Assembly: GCF_000518985.1 (NCBI RefSeq)
Contig: NZ_JAEQ01000009.1
Span: 1-64,000, forward strand
From: Chelativorans sp. J32
GTDB lineage: Bacteria; Pseudomonadota; Alphaproteobacteria; Rhizobiales; Rhizobiaceae
Length of the DNA: 64,000 nt
Direction: 5' to 3'
Shown here: positions 27,159 to 35,876 of the stretch, in pieces
Layout of the letters: the number at the start of each line of letters is the position of its first letter
How positions within the stretch are numbered: position 1 is the stretch's first letter
The notes under the pieces: generated by a model
Told to the model about the DNA's origin: nothing
Seen by the model: only the letters and a program-made list of their open reading frames with translations
The model's database searches: none
Made by a program: the position numbers and the translations under genes

Positions 27159-28592
27159 TCAGGCGCTCGTGCCGCAGCCCACGACGGCCTTGATTTCGAG
27201 AAACTCCTCAAGGCCATAGATCCCCTTTTCGCGACCGTTGCCGGAGTGCTTATACCCGCCGAAGGGGATCGACGGACCGGGCCTGTTGCCGTTGACATGC
27301 ACATTGCCGGCCTTGAGGCGCCCGGCCACCCGGCGTGCACGCGCCGGATCAGCCGTGGAAAGATACGCCGCCAGCCCGTATTCACCATCATTGGCAATGC
27401 GGATGGCATCTTCCTCATCACGATAAGGCAAAATGACCAGGACAGGCCCGAAGATCTCCTCGCGCGCGATGGTCATCTCCTCCCTGACATCGGCGAAAAT
27501 CGTCGGGCGCGCATAAAAGCCGCGCTCCAGCCCCTCTGGCCGGCCCGGGCCGCCGGCCACCAGCCGCGCACCTTCCTGAATGCCACCCGCGATCAACCGC
27601 TGCACCTTGTCGAATTGGGCGCGACTCGCCAGCGGCCCCATTTCCGTAGAAGGGAGACGCGGATCTCCGACGATGATCCGATTTGCTGCCGCTGCTGCTA
27701 TCTCGGCAGCCCGGTCGTGCTGGCCCGTGTGGACCAGCATCCGCGTCGGCGCGTTGCAGGTCTGGCCCGAATTGCGCATCAGCATGAGCACGTCCCGGGT
27801 CACCACCTCGTCAAGGTCCACATCGTCGAAGATTATGTTGGCCGACTTGCCGCCCAGTTCCTGATGCACCCGCTTCACGGTATTGGCCGCTGACTTGGCA
27901 ACCTGTATCCCCGCCCTCGTGGAACCTGTGAAGGTGACCATGTCGACGCCTGGATGGCTGGTGATCGCCTGCCCGACGCTCTGCCCATCGCCGTTGACCA
28001 CGTTGATGACGCCCGGCGGGACGCCGGCCTCATGCGCGATTTCCGCGAAGACAAGCGCACTGATGGGTGAGATTTCGCTTGGCTTCATCACCGAGGTGCA
28101 GCCGGCCGCAAGTGCCGCACCCACCTTGCGGGCTATCTGCTGCAGCGGCCAGTTCCACGGTGTGATGACACCGACGACCCCGATCGGCTCCTTGAGGATC
28201 AGGGCGCCGTCGAGCTCAGAACAAAACGGATAGTCCAGGAGAAGATCGGCAAAGACCTGCAGCATCTCGATGCAGGGCAGCGTCTGGCTCTCCCGCGCCA
28301 GTGACACGGGAGCGCCCATCTCGGCCGAGACCGCCTGCGCCAGATCCTCCCTGCGCCGCTTGAACTGATCGATGACGCTTAAGAGCAGTTCCCGCCTTTG
28401 GCGGGGAGAAAAGAGCGAAAACGACTCGACGGCCCTGCCGGCGGCCCCAACTGCGCGGTCGACATCAACTGCACTCCCCATGGCAATCCGCGCGAACACC
28501 TCTTCCGTCGAAGGATCGATGACGTCCATCGTCGCCAGCGTCGCCGGCTCGACCCATCGCCCATCAATGTAAAACGTCAGGTATTCCTTCAT
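27159..28592 (-). CDS. Aldehyde dehydrogenase (NAD(P)+-dependent)
   Basis: A 477-residue member of the ALDH superfamily. The catalytic residues are Asn147 (TPWNWP), Glu245 (HQELGGKS) and Cys279 (NSGQTCNAPTRM); the coenzyme motif FTGSTRAG is at 221-228. It oxidises an aldehyde to the acid. GGAGG sits 4 bases before the ATG and the gene follows the ThDP enzyme by 15 bases, so a decarboxylase-then-oxidation pair (2-oxo acid to aldehyde to acid) is a natural inference. Confidence 0.9.
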   Translation of the reverse strand: MKEYLTFYIDGRWVEPATLATMDVIDPSTEEVFARIAMGSAVDVDRAVGAAGRAVESFSLFSPRQRRELLLSVIDQFKRRREDLAQAVSAEMGAPVSLARESQTLPCIEMLQVFADLLLDYPFCSELDGALILKEPIGVVGVITPWNWPLQQIARKVGAALAAGCTSVMKPSEISPISALVFAEIAHEAGVPPGVINVVNGDGQSVGQAITSHPGVDMVTFTGSTRAGIQVAKSAANTVKRVHQELGGKSANIIFDDVDLDEVVTRDVLMLMRNSGQTCNAPTRMLVHTGQHDRAAEIAAAAANRIIVGDPRLPSTEMGPLASRAQFDKVQRLIAGGIQEGARLVAGGPGRPEGLERGFYARPTIFADVREEMTIAREEIFGPVLVILPYRDEEDAIRIANDGEYGLAAYLSTADPARARRVAGRLKAGNVHVNGNRPGPSIPFGGYKHSGNGREKGIYGLEEFLEIKAVVGCGTSA

Positions 28593-28607
28593 GGGGCCTC
28601 CGGCCTG

Positions 28608-30296
28608 TCAGCGGGGCTGGCAGATGATGTTCAGTAAGGCTTGCCGCTTCTCGATCTGGACGGCGTGCAGCGCGCGCTCAATCGCTTTCGGTAAATCTTC
28701 AGGATCTTCGACCCGCTCGCCATAGCCGCCGGAGGCACGGCAGACCTCTTCGAATGCAGGGAGGCCGTCGAGCATGGTGAGCGCGTTGCGGTTGGAAGCC
28801 GAGGCGGCGCCGTCAGGATAGACAGTGAGCGTGGCTGCGCGCACCGCATTCCACATGCCATTGTTCACGACCAGGAAGAGCACGGGCAGCTTGTGCTGGC
28901 TCGATGCATAGTGACCGGCAACCGGATTGGAGAAGAGATAGGCTCCATCCCCTTGCACACAGATGACAAGCCGGTCGGGCTCGGCAAGCTTCGCGCCCAG
29001 CGCGGTCCCCATGCCCCAGCCAAGCCCGGAGGCCGAACTAGAGCCGAAATAGGTTCCCGCCTCGCGAAATTCGCAGTGGTCCGGCATCAGCGTATATTCG
29101 TTGATCGCGATCGCGCTTTCGCCCTTCGCTTCACCCAGACAGTGGCTGACCCAGGCCGGATGGATCGGCCGCGCGCTCCGTAGGGTTGAAAGCGCCTTGG
29201 AACGCTTCTCCATCAGCTTGCGCCTTTCCGCCGCCACCCATTCGCGGCGCGGGGCGACGTGTCCCTCCGGCACAATAGCTTCCATTTCGGCGGTGAGCGC
29301 ATCGAGCATGGCCGCTGTGCCGCTCGTAAGAGCCAGGTCACATTGAAAGCCGCGGATCGGGATGCGCCCGAAAAGCGGGTCGTGGCCTACATGGATGGCC
29401 TTGCACCCAGGCTTGAGCGGCGAGCGTTTCGGAACCCAAGGGACGTCGGCCTCCAGAACGAGGATCGCATCCGCCTCGCACACCAATGGACCAGGATCGA
29501 ATCCAAGATGCATGGAATGGTCGGAGGGGAGCGGCAGATAGCGCGACCTGTGCTGCACCACGGGGATCGCGAAACGCTCGGCAAAGGCGGCAAGCTTGCC
29601 GAAAGCTTCGAGGTCGCGTCCGCAATTGCCCGCCACGATCAGCGGCCGCTCCGCCCCGGCCAATATGTTTGCCGCTTCCGCAACGCCTTGCGGATGAGGT
29701 TGCGGCGGAAGAGCCGCGACAAGCGGCGGGGGCGCCTCCTCTTTGCCGCTATAAGGCTCGGCCAGCACTTCGCGCGGCAGGGTCAGGTAGACAGGCCCTT
29801 GGGGTTCGGACATGGCGATGCTCGCGGCGCGGTCGACCACGGTATCCACCTGATTGCCGCCGCGCAGCTCGTAATCCCACTTGACGAACTCGCGCACCAA
29901 CGAGGCCTGGTCGAACATCTCCTGGCCCCAGTGGATATAGGAATCGCGCGAGCCGGTCGTATCGTCCTCGTAAAGAGGCGTGCGCCCGGCAGTAAAAAGA
30001 ATGGGGATGTTCTCGCGGGCCGCATTCATAATTGCGCAGGCCGCGTTCGCCGTGCCGACGCTCACATGCACGAAGACAGCGGGCAATTTGCCGGACACCA
30101 TGGCATAGCCATGGGCCATCGAAACAGCGAGGTTCTCATGCGTCGCGATTAGTGGCTGGGGCACGTTCGCGCCGCCCCTCTCGCATTTCGCATAAGCCTC
30201 GATCAGCGGTGCCGCGTCAGTGCCTGCATTGCCGAAGAGATAAGGTACACCGCGCCTGCCGAGCCGTTGCAGGAAACGTTCCGCGGTGCTGACCAT
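28608..30296 (-). CDS. Thiamine-diphosphate-dependent enzyme (2-oxo acid decarboxylase / acetolactate-synthase family)
   Basis: A 562-residue ThDP enzyme with the three-domain layout. The N-terminal Pyr domain has the cofactor-activating Glu54 in ATHENLAVSMAHGYA. The central domain spans about residues 195-330, and the C-terminal PP domain has the motif GDGAYLFSNPVAGHY through VVNNGMWN. Benzoylformate decarboxylase-like and acetolactate synthase-like proteins share this layout; the pairing with an aldehyde dehydrogenase favours a non-oxidative decarboxylase. GGAGAG lies 4 bases before the ATG. It is divergent from the methylaspartate ammonia-lyase operon across 176 bases that contain a 14-bp palindrome. 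Confidence 0.87.
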   Translation of the reverse strand: MVSTAERFLQRLGRRGVPYLFGNAGTDAAPLIEAYAKCERGGANVPQPLIATHENLAVSMAHGYAMVSGKLPAVFVHVSVGTANAACAIMNAARENIPILFTAGRTPLYEDDTTGSRDSYIHWGQEMFDQASLVREFVKWDYELRGGNQVDTVVDRAASIAMSEPQGPVYLTLPREVLAEPYSGKEEAPPPLVAALPPQPHPQGVAEAANILAGAERPLIVAGNCGRDLEAFGKLAAFAERFAIPVVQHRSRYLPLPSDHSMHLGFDPGPLVCEADAILVLEADVPWVPKRSPLKPGCKAIHVGHDPLFGRIPIRGFQCDLALTSGTAAMLDALTAEMEAIVPEGHVAPRREWVAAERRKLMEKRSKALSTLRSARPIHPAWVSHCLGEAKGESAIAINEYTLMPDHCEFREAGTYFGSSSASGLGWGMGTALGAKLAEPDRLVICVQGDGAYLFSNPVAGHYASSQHKLPVLFLVVNNGMWNAVRAATLTVYPDGAASASNRNALTMLDGLPAFEEVCRASGGYGERVEDPEDLPKAIERALHAVQIEKRQALLNIICQPR

Positions 30297-30319
30297 GGCT
30301 CTCTCCAGCTTGGAAGCGT

Positions 30320-30333
30320 GCGGCGATCGCCGC
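30320..30333. promoter_or_regulatory. Perfect 14-bp palindrome in the divergent promoter region
   Basis: GCGGCGATCGCCGC reads the same on both strands and lies 24 bases upstream of the ThDP-enzyme start, in the gap shared with the methylaspartate ammonia-lyase operon. A direct repeat (ACTTCCTG, ACTTCCTA) and an A/T-rich stretch TTTTTAATAT follow at about 30346-30371 and may include a -10 element for the plus-strand operon. Operator function is inferred. Confidence 0.4.
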
Positions 30334-30472
30334 CCACAAATTACTAACTTCCTGACTTCCTATTTTTAATATCTTGTGTCAACCTCGGATCCGGCCGAGG
30401 CTTCGCGATTGGCTGGAGCGGGGACGGCACGCCCGCGAACCGGGCGGATATCCATCGCCGGACGGAGAGATC

Positions 30473-31714
30473 ATGAAAATTCAAGACGTCGTATACGCGG
30501 TTGGGCGGTCAGGCTTCATGAACAAGGACCTTGCAGCCATCAAGGCTGGCGCCAAACCGAACGGATCGATCTATGACGGCGAACCGGTGCTGCCGGGCTT
30601 CAAGCGCGTGATGCAGCCCGGCATCATCATCTCCGTCATGCTGGTGCTCGAGGACGGTTCGGTCGCTTTCGGCGATTGCGCGGATGTGATCCTGACTGGC
30701 TTTGCCGGCCGAGATCCCCTCTTCCGCGAAGAAGATCATATCGATTTTCTCCGCAACGAGATGCGTGATTTCCTGGTGGGCAAAGAGCTTTCCGCCTTTC
30801 GCCCGCTCGCCGAGGCCGTCGATTCGATGAAGCGGGACGGAAAGCCTCTCCACACCGCGATCCGCTATGGCATTACGCAGGCGATTCTCGACGGCGTGGC
30901 GGTTGCCCGTCGCATCACCATGGCGGAGGTGATTGCCAGCGAATATGGCTGCGAAGTCTCGACGAGCCCGATTCCCATCCTCGCATCCATTCACAAGGAG
31001 GATCCCGGCCAACTCGATCGCATGGTGCTGAAACGCATCGCGCTTCTGCCACACGCCTCCTTTCAGCTTGTAGAGCGTGACATCGGCCTTTCCGGCGAAA
31101 AGCTCGTCGAATATGCGGGGCATCTTTCCAGGCGCATCACTGAAATCCGCGACCCGGATTACAATCCGCGCATTCATCTCGACCTATATGGCACGCTCGG
31201 TGAACTCTTCGGCAGCGACCTCGAGCGCCTGACGGACTATCTCGGCACGGTGGCCGAAGCCGCCTCTCCCTACAAGGTCCTCATAGAAACGCCGGTCATC
31301 GCCAAGACGCAGGACGCGCAGATCGAGACCTTCATCACCATTCGCAAGCTTCTGAAGCGCAAAGGCATAGACATCGGCATCATTGCCGACGAATGGTGTA
31401 ACACGCTTGAAGACATCAAGCGCTTCGCTGCGCAAGGCGCCTCCGATTTCGTGCAGATCAAGACACCGGATCTCGGCGGCATCAACAACTCCATCGAAGC
31501 CGTACTCGCTTGCCGGAGAAACGGCATGGGCTGTTGCCTCGGGGGCACCGCCAATGAGACGGACAAGTCCGCCCGCATCACCACCAATATAGCGCTGGCC
31601 ACACAGCCCAACTTCATGCTTTCCAAGCCGGGGCTCGGCGGAGACGAGGCAGTGATGATCCAGACCAACGAAATGGCGCGCACGCTGGCCCTGATCGGGC
31701 GCCAGGTACATTAG
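30473..31714 (+). CDS. mal: Methylaspartate ammonia-lyase (enolase superfamily)
   Basis: A 413-residue enzyme that should eliminate ammonia from 3-methylaspartate to give mesaconate. The active-site set of characterised clostridial and Citrobacter enzymes is intact at nearly the same numbers: His194 (LLPHASF), metal ligands Asp237 (IHLDLYG), Glu272 (LIETPV) and Asp306 (IADEWCNT), and Gln328/Lys330 in VQIKTPDLGGINN with Lys330 as catalytic base. GGAGAG 3 bases before the ATG at 30473 fixes the start and gives the family's usual length. It leads an operon with an MmgE/PrpD protein and two MFS transporters. No glutamate mutase genes are in the window, so the substrate may come from elsewhere or be a related aminodicarboxylate. 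Confidence 0.92.
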   Translation: MKIQDVVYAVGRSGFMNKDLAAIKAGAKPNGSIYDGEPVLPGFKRVMQPGIIISVMLVLEDGSVAFGDCADVILTGFAGRDPLFREEDHIDFLRNEMRDFLVGKELSAFRPLAEAVDSMKRDGKPLHTAIRYGITQAILDGVAVARRITMAEVIASEYGCEVSTSPIPILASIHKEDPGQLDRMVLKRIALLPHASFQLVERDIGLSGEKLVEYAGHLSRRITEIRDPDYNPRIHLDLYGTLGELFGSDLERLTDYLGTVAEAASPYKVLIETPVIAKTQDAQIETFITIRKLLKRKGIDIGIIADEWCNTLEDIKRFAAQGASDFVQIKTPDLGGINNSIEAVLACRRNGMGCCLGGTANETDKSARITTNIALATQPNFMLSKPGLGGDEAVMIQTNEMARTLALIGRQVH

Positions 31715-31716
31715 CC

Positions 31717-33138
31717 ATGGAGTCGGGCAAGGACGCTGTGGGAGCGCCCAGCCAGGCGGCTCGGCCAACGATCAGCGAGCAACTCGCAGGCTTCTGGAGC
31801 GGCGTGAGCGCAGACAGCCTGCCGGACGAGGTTTTGGCGGCGGCCAAGCGCTTCATTCTGGATACGCTGGCCTGCTGTGTCGTCGGCGCGCGGACGGAAG
31901 CCGTCGAAGCGATCCTGCGCGCGCTGGAAGCAACCGGCGAAAGGATGCAAGGTCCGGCTCGGCTCTGGGGCCGCGACGGCATGTTGCCGGCCGATCGCGC
32001 CGCGCTCGTCAACGCCACCGCCGCGCATGCGTTGGAACTCGACGATTTCGGTGGCTGCGGCCATTCCGGCGCCGTGGTCATCCCTTCCGTGTTCGCCGCG
32101 GCCGAGCAGACTGGAGCCTCAGGCCGCGATGTGCTCGTTTCTGTGGTGGCGGGCTACGACATCGCGGCGAGGGTGCTGGAAGGTGCCGGTGGCTATCGCC
32201 GCCATAACGATCTCGGCTGGCATTCGAGCGGCACATGCGGCAGTTTTGGTGCGGCGGCCGGCGTCGCGAAACTTCTCGGCTTCGACGCTGATCTTTTCGC
32301 TTCCGCCCTGGGCATCGCCGGGACCTTCACCGGGGGCACCTGGGCCTTTCTGGCCGACGGCGCGATGACGAAGCGTTTCCACCCGGGCAAGGCCGCCGAA
32401 ACGGGCGTGTGCGCAGCTTACCTCGCCCAGGCGGGCATGACGGGTCCGCATCACGTTCTCGACGCGCCGTGGGGCGGTTTCTTCTCCACCTATGCGCCGA
32501 TGATCTCCGAACCGGATTTGGCGGTTGCCGAACTGGGCCAATCTTTTCGCATCCTGCGCTCAGGCATAAAGCCTTATGCCTGCTGCCGCACCATCCATGC
32601 GCCGGTCGACAGTCTTTTCCTTCTGATGGAGGCTTTCTCCGCATCCCAGGAAGAGATCGCTGAGATCATCGTCCACGGAAACCAGCAGACCGTTCTCCAG
32701 TTCGACCGGATGCACGTGGGCAATCTTCTCGATGCGCAGTTCAGCATGCAATATTGCCTCGCCGTCGCTGCCCTGCGTGGGAAGCTCGACCTCGATCAGT
32801 TCGAGCCGCTGCAGACGAACAACCCGGAGGTTTTGCGGCTGATGTCGATCACCCGCATCGTCCCGGACAGGGTCTTGGGCCCTACCGACTATGCCGCCGT
32901 CGAACTGGTGCTCAAGGACGGCAGGCGTGGTGAACGGCAAGTCCGTTTTGCAAAGGGGCATGCGGAAAATCCGCTTTCCTCGGAAGAGGTGGAAGCAAAG
33001 GCTCGCTCGCTGGTGGAGCCCATTCTCGGTCGGCTCGCAACGGATGACATCATAGACTTCATCGGCGCATTGGAAAGCCTTCCCGACATCCGCCGTCTCT
33101 CGCATCTTCTCGTTCCAGGCGACGTGTTGCGCCTCTGA
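31717..33138 (+). CDS. MmgE/PrpD family protein (dehydratase/epimerase/decarboxylase)
   Basis: A 473-residue protein of the MmgE/PrpD family, with the conserved segments DTLACCVVGARTEAVEAI, ATAAHALELDDFG, GWHSSGTCGSFGAAAG, FHPGKAAETGVCAA and IKPYACCRTIHAPVD. Known relatives are 2-methylcitrate dehydratase, cis-aconitate decarboxylase and iminodisuccinate epimerase, all acting on di- or tricarboxylates. It starts 2 bases after the methylaspartate ammonia-lyase stop, so it probably acts just before or after that enzyme, for example on a C5 dicarboxylate or an aminodicarboxylate stereoisomer. The specific reaction cannot be told from sequence. Confidence 0.88.
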   Translation: MESGKDAVGAPSQAARPTISEQLAGFWSGVSADSLPDEVLAAAKRFILDTLACCVVGARTEAVEAILRALEATGERMQGPARLWGRDGMLPADRAALVNATAAHALELDDFGGCGHSGAVVIPSVFAAAEQTGASGRDVLVSVVAGYDIAARVLEGAGGYRRHNDLGWHSSGTCGSFGAAAGVAKLLGFDADLFASALGIAGTFTGGTWAFLADGAMTKRFHPGKAAETGVCAAYLAQAGMTGPHHVLDAPWGGFFSTYAPMISEPDLAVAELGQSFRILRSGIKPYACCRTIHAPVDSLFLLMEAFSASQEEIAEIIVHGNQQTVLQFDRMHVGNLLDAQFSMQYCLAVAALRGKLDLDQFEPLQTNNPEVLRLMSITRIVPDRVLGPTDYAAVELVLKDGRRGERQVRFAKGHAENPLSSEEVEAKARSLVEPILGRLATDDIIDFIGALESLPDIRRLSHLLVPGDVLRL

Positions 33139-33142
33139 CCCG

Positions 33143-34558
33143 ATGAGCCAAGCGCAAGAGCCCGATACGCCAACCCTCGCCGTCGAGCCCATCGGCGCCG
33201 CGCCCGCAATGGCGGAAGCCGAAACCTATCTTCCCGTCCCGAGACGCTATTGGGCGACGCTCTGCATCGCCACAAGCTTGATGGTCACCATCCTCGATGC
33301 CTCTATGGTGGTGGTCATGCTGCCGCTCATCGCGGAGAGCTATTCGGTCGAACCTTCTCAAGCGATCTGGGTGATGACGACTTATCAGCTGACAATGGCC
33401 TGCCTGCTGCTGCAGGCGGCGGCGGTAAGCGAGCGGCTCGGTCATTGGAAAATCTATTGCGGAGGTCTTGCCGTTTTTGCCGCGGCCTCCCTTTTCTGCG
33501 CCTTCTCCTCGTCGTTTGCCATGCTGATCGCCGGCCGTGTTCTCCAGGGCATAGGTGCTGCGGCCGTGCACAGCATTTCCATGGCGCTCACACGCTTGAG
33601 CTATCCTCGCGCCCTTTTCGGCCGGGCCGCCGGCGTGAACTCTTCCGCCGTCGGTCTTTCCATGGCCGCCGGTCCAAGCGTGGGCGCACTCATTCTTTTG
33701 TTCACGGATTGGCGCGGCGTGTTTCTGGTGAGCGCACCGGTGGCGGTTTTCTCTCTTGCGATAGGGCTTGCGGCACTGCCGAGATTCGCGCGCACTGAAA
33801 TGCGCCTCGATTTCATCTCGGGCGGCATTCTTGCTCTTGCCATGAGCTCACTTCTGCTCACGCTCGGCCAGATGCGCGAAGGAGCGAGCCTGTCGCTCAC
33901 GACCGCAGGCTTCGGGGTCTCCGTCGTGTTCTTCGCCGCGCTCGCACGTCGCCAGTCGGGCATGGCGAACCCGCTCCTCCCGGTCGACCTGCTGGCAATA
34001 AAGGCGGTAGCCCTTTCGCTCGGGGCAAATCTCAGCGTCTTCGCCGCGCAAGGCTTGACGCTGGTGTCGCTGCCCTTCCACCTGTCCACTATCACCGGTC
34101 TTTCGCCCGCCATGGTGGGCTTTCTGATCACTCCGTGGCCCGTCGGCGTCGCGCTCGCGGCGATCGCGGCCGGCCGCCTCGCCGACACCCATTCGCCCCG
34201 GCTCCTTTGCACAGGCGCCATCGTGGTTCTCCTAACCGGCCTCACACTGCTTTACTGGCTGCCCAGGGAAGCCTCAGCCGGGGACGTCGCCTGGCGCATG
34301 TTCGTCTGCGGCGCGGGCTTCGGCCTCTTCAGCACACCCAACAACCGCGCAATGATCCTCAACACGCCGATCTCGCGCACGAGCGCCGGCGGCGCCCTCC
34401 TGGCCACGTGCCGCCTGACGGGCCAAGCCCTTGGAGCAGCGCTCGCCTCGCTTGTCTTCAGCCATTGGCAAACGGCGGGCGGAGTTGCAGCGATCGGGGG
34501 CGCCATGGGGCTCGCCGCAATGGCCCTGGTGCTCTGCGCATTGCGGCAGACTGAGTAG
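33143..34558 (+). CDS. MFS transporter, DHA2-like (about 14 membrane segments)
   Basis: A 471-residue membrane protein. After a 35-residue cytoplasmic leader it shows the drug:H+ antiporter signature LDASMVVVMLPLIAESY in helix 1, the motif-A region (AVSERLGHWKIYCGGL), and GRVLQGIGAAAVHSISMAL in helix 4. The DHA2 family usually exports drugs or organic compounds. It begins 4 bases after the MmgE/PrpD stop. Carriage in a catabolic operon suggests export of a toxic or overflow product, but import cannot be excluded. Confidence 0.87.
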   Translation: MSQAQEPDTPTLAVEPIGAAPAMAEAETYLPVPRRYWATLCIATSLMVTILDASMVVVMLPLIAESYSVEPSQAIWVMTTYQLTMACLLLQAAAVSERLGHWKIYCGGLAVFAAASLFCAFSSSFAMLIAGRVLQGIGAAAVHSISMALTRLSYPRALFGRAAGVNSSAVGLSMAAGPSVGALILLFTDWRGVFLVSAPVAVFSLAIGLAALPRFARTEMRLDFISGGILALAMSSLLLTLGQMREGASLSLTTAGFGVSVVFFAALARRQSGMANPLLPVDLLAIKAVALSLGANLSVFAAQGLTLVSLPFHLSTITGLSPAMVGFLITPWPVGVALAAIAAGRLADTHSPRLLCTGAIVVLLTGLTLLYWLPREASAGDVAWRMFVCGAGFGLFSTPNNRAMILNTPISRTSAGGALLATCRLTGQALGAALASLVFSHWQTAGGVAAIGGAMGLAAMALVLCALRQTE

Positions 34559-34613
34559 AGCTTGCGGCGCACAAAGAGGACAAATACCGGCCTTGCGCCA
34601 GAAGGAGGAAGAG

Positions 34614-35831
34614 ATGACAACGCTGGCGGCTGAGAAGCCGAAGCGCAAGCCGGGTTTCGGAATGGTGCTCACGCAGGCTTCGGCGGCTCATGCGGTAAGC
34701 CATTTCCACATCATGACAGTGCCCGTGCTGATCCCCTTCCTTCCGGATCGCTTTGGATTGAGCTTTGTCGAGATCGGCCTGTCCATCACGGTTTTCAGCC
34801 TGGTCTCCCTCGTGGTCCACATTCCGATCGGGTTCATGACGGACAGGTTCGGCGCAAGGCCCATGCTCATCGCCGGGCTTCTGCTCGGCAGCTTGAGCTT
34901 CGCCTCGCTTAGCTGGTTTCACACCTATGGATGGCTCCTCGCTGCGATGGCGGCTGCGGGTCTTGCCAATGGCGTCTACCATCCCGCGGGCTATTCGCTG
35001 ATCGCCGGGCATGTGGACGGAAGCAAAGTCGGCCGCGCCTTCTCGATCTTCACCTTTGTGGGCTTCCTTGGCACGGCCGTCGCTCCCGGCATCCTCTACT
35101 GGATCGTGGTGGCGGCAGGCATCGAGTTTGCCTTTCTCGCCTCCGGCGTCCTCGGTGCCGCCGTCGCGCTCTTTCTTTCCTTCGGTCCGGGCGCAGTGAC
35201 GGACTGCGCTGAACGCGCTCCGCGCGGACACGGCCCCTCCCCCTCGCTGAAGGCGGCGCGCAGTGTCTTCAACCCGGCTGTAGGCTTGATGACGGTGCTC
35301 TTCCTGCTTCTTTCGTTGAGCAATGTCGGCATCCACAATTTCTCGGTGACAGCCTTCACCATGGGCTACGATCTCGACATCGGCACAGGAAATTGGGCGC
35401 TGACGGGTTTTCTCTTTGCAAGCGCGTTCGGAGTTTTGGCTGGCGGCATCCTGGCGGACCGTACCGCCCGCCACGGCTATATCGCCAGCGGCGCGCTGTT
35501 CATCACCGCGCTCCTGACCGCTCTCTTGGCCGGCACGTCCTTTCCAGGTGCAGTCATCTGCGCCATCATGGTGGTCGCAGGCTTCCTCTTCGGCATCATC
35601 GCCCCCTCGCGCGACATGCTTGTGCGTGCAGCGGCGCCGATAAATGCCGAGGGCCGGGTGTTCGCCATCGTTTCGACCGGCTTCAATGCCGGCGGGGTGG
35701 TCGGGCCCATCCTCTTCGGGGCATTGCTGGACAACAACCAGCCGCATCTCGTCTTCGTGCTCGTGACGATACTGATCCTTTTCGCCGTCGCCTTGTCCTT
35801 CGGGCAGGAATTCCTCCGCCGCGTAAATTGA
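34614..35831 (+). CDS. MFS transporter (12 membrane segments)
   Basis: A 405-residue membrane protein. The motif-A loop between helices 2 and 3 is GFMTDRFGARPMLIAGLL; the second-half equivalent is GILADRTARHGYIASG. Helix 1 carries SAAHAVSHFHIMTVPVLIPF. A textbook AAGGAGGAAGAG ribosome site precedes the ATG at 34614 and decides it over an upstream start inside the previous gene. It closes the ammonia-lyase operon, which thus encodes two different MFS carriers. Substrate unknown. Confidence 0.88.
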   Translation: MTTLAAEKPKRKPGFGMVLTQASAAHAVSHFHIMTVPVLIPFLPDRFGLSFVEIGLSITVFSLVSLVVHIPIGFMTDRFGARPMLIAGLLLGSLSFASLSWFHTYGWLLAAMAAAGLANGVYHPAGYSLIAGHVDGSKVGRAFSIFTFVGFLGTAVAPGILYWIVVAAGIEFAFLASGVLGAAVALFLSFGPGAVTDCAERAPRGHGPSPSLKAARSVFNPAVGLMTVLFLLLSLSNVGIHNFSVTAFTMGYDLDIGTGNWALTGFLFASAFGVLAGGILADRTARHGYIASGALFITALLTALLAGTSFPGAVICAIMVVAGFLFGIIAPSRDMLVRAAAPINAEGRVFAIVSTGFNAGGVVGPILFGALLDNNQPHLVFVLVTILILFAVALSFGQEFLRRVN

Positions 35832-35876
35832 TGGGTCATGCCTGCCGCCGTAGGGCATCAACAGCGAGCCGCCGAT

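Noticed and set aside
33143-35831. Treating the two MFS genes as one duplicated transporter
   Set aside because: They differ in length, predicted helix number and motif-A sequence, so they belong to different MFS families.
34458-35861. A 467-codon open frame antisense to the second MFS gene
   Set aside because: It is extremely rich in Glu, Arg and His, as expected from the complement of membrane-helix codons, and has no family similarity.
35832-35876. Possible terminator between the second MFS gene and the GH1-like gene
   Set aside because: Only a 5-bp ATGCC/GGCAT stem with a 10-base loop and no T-run is visible.
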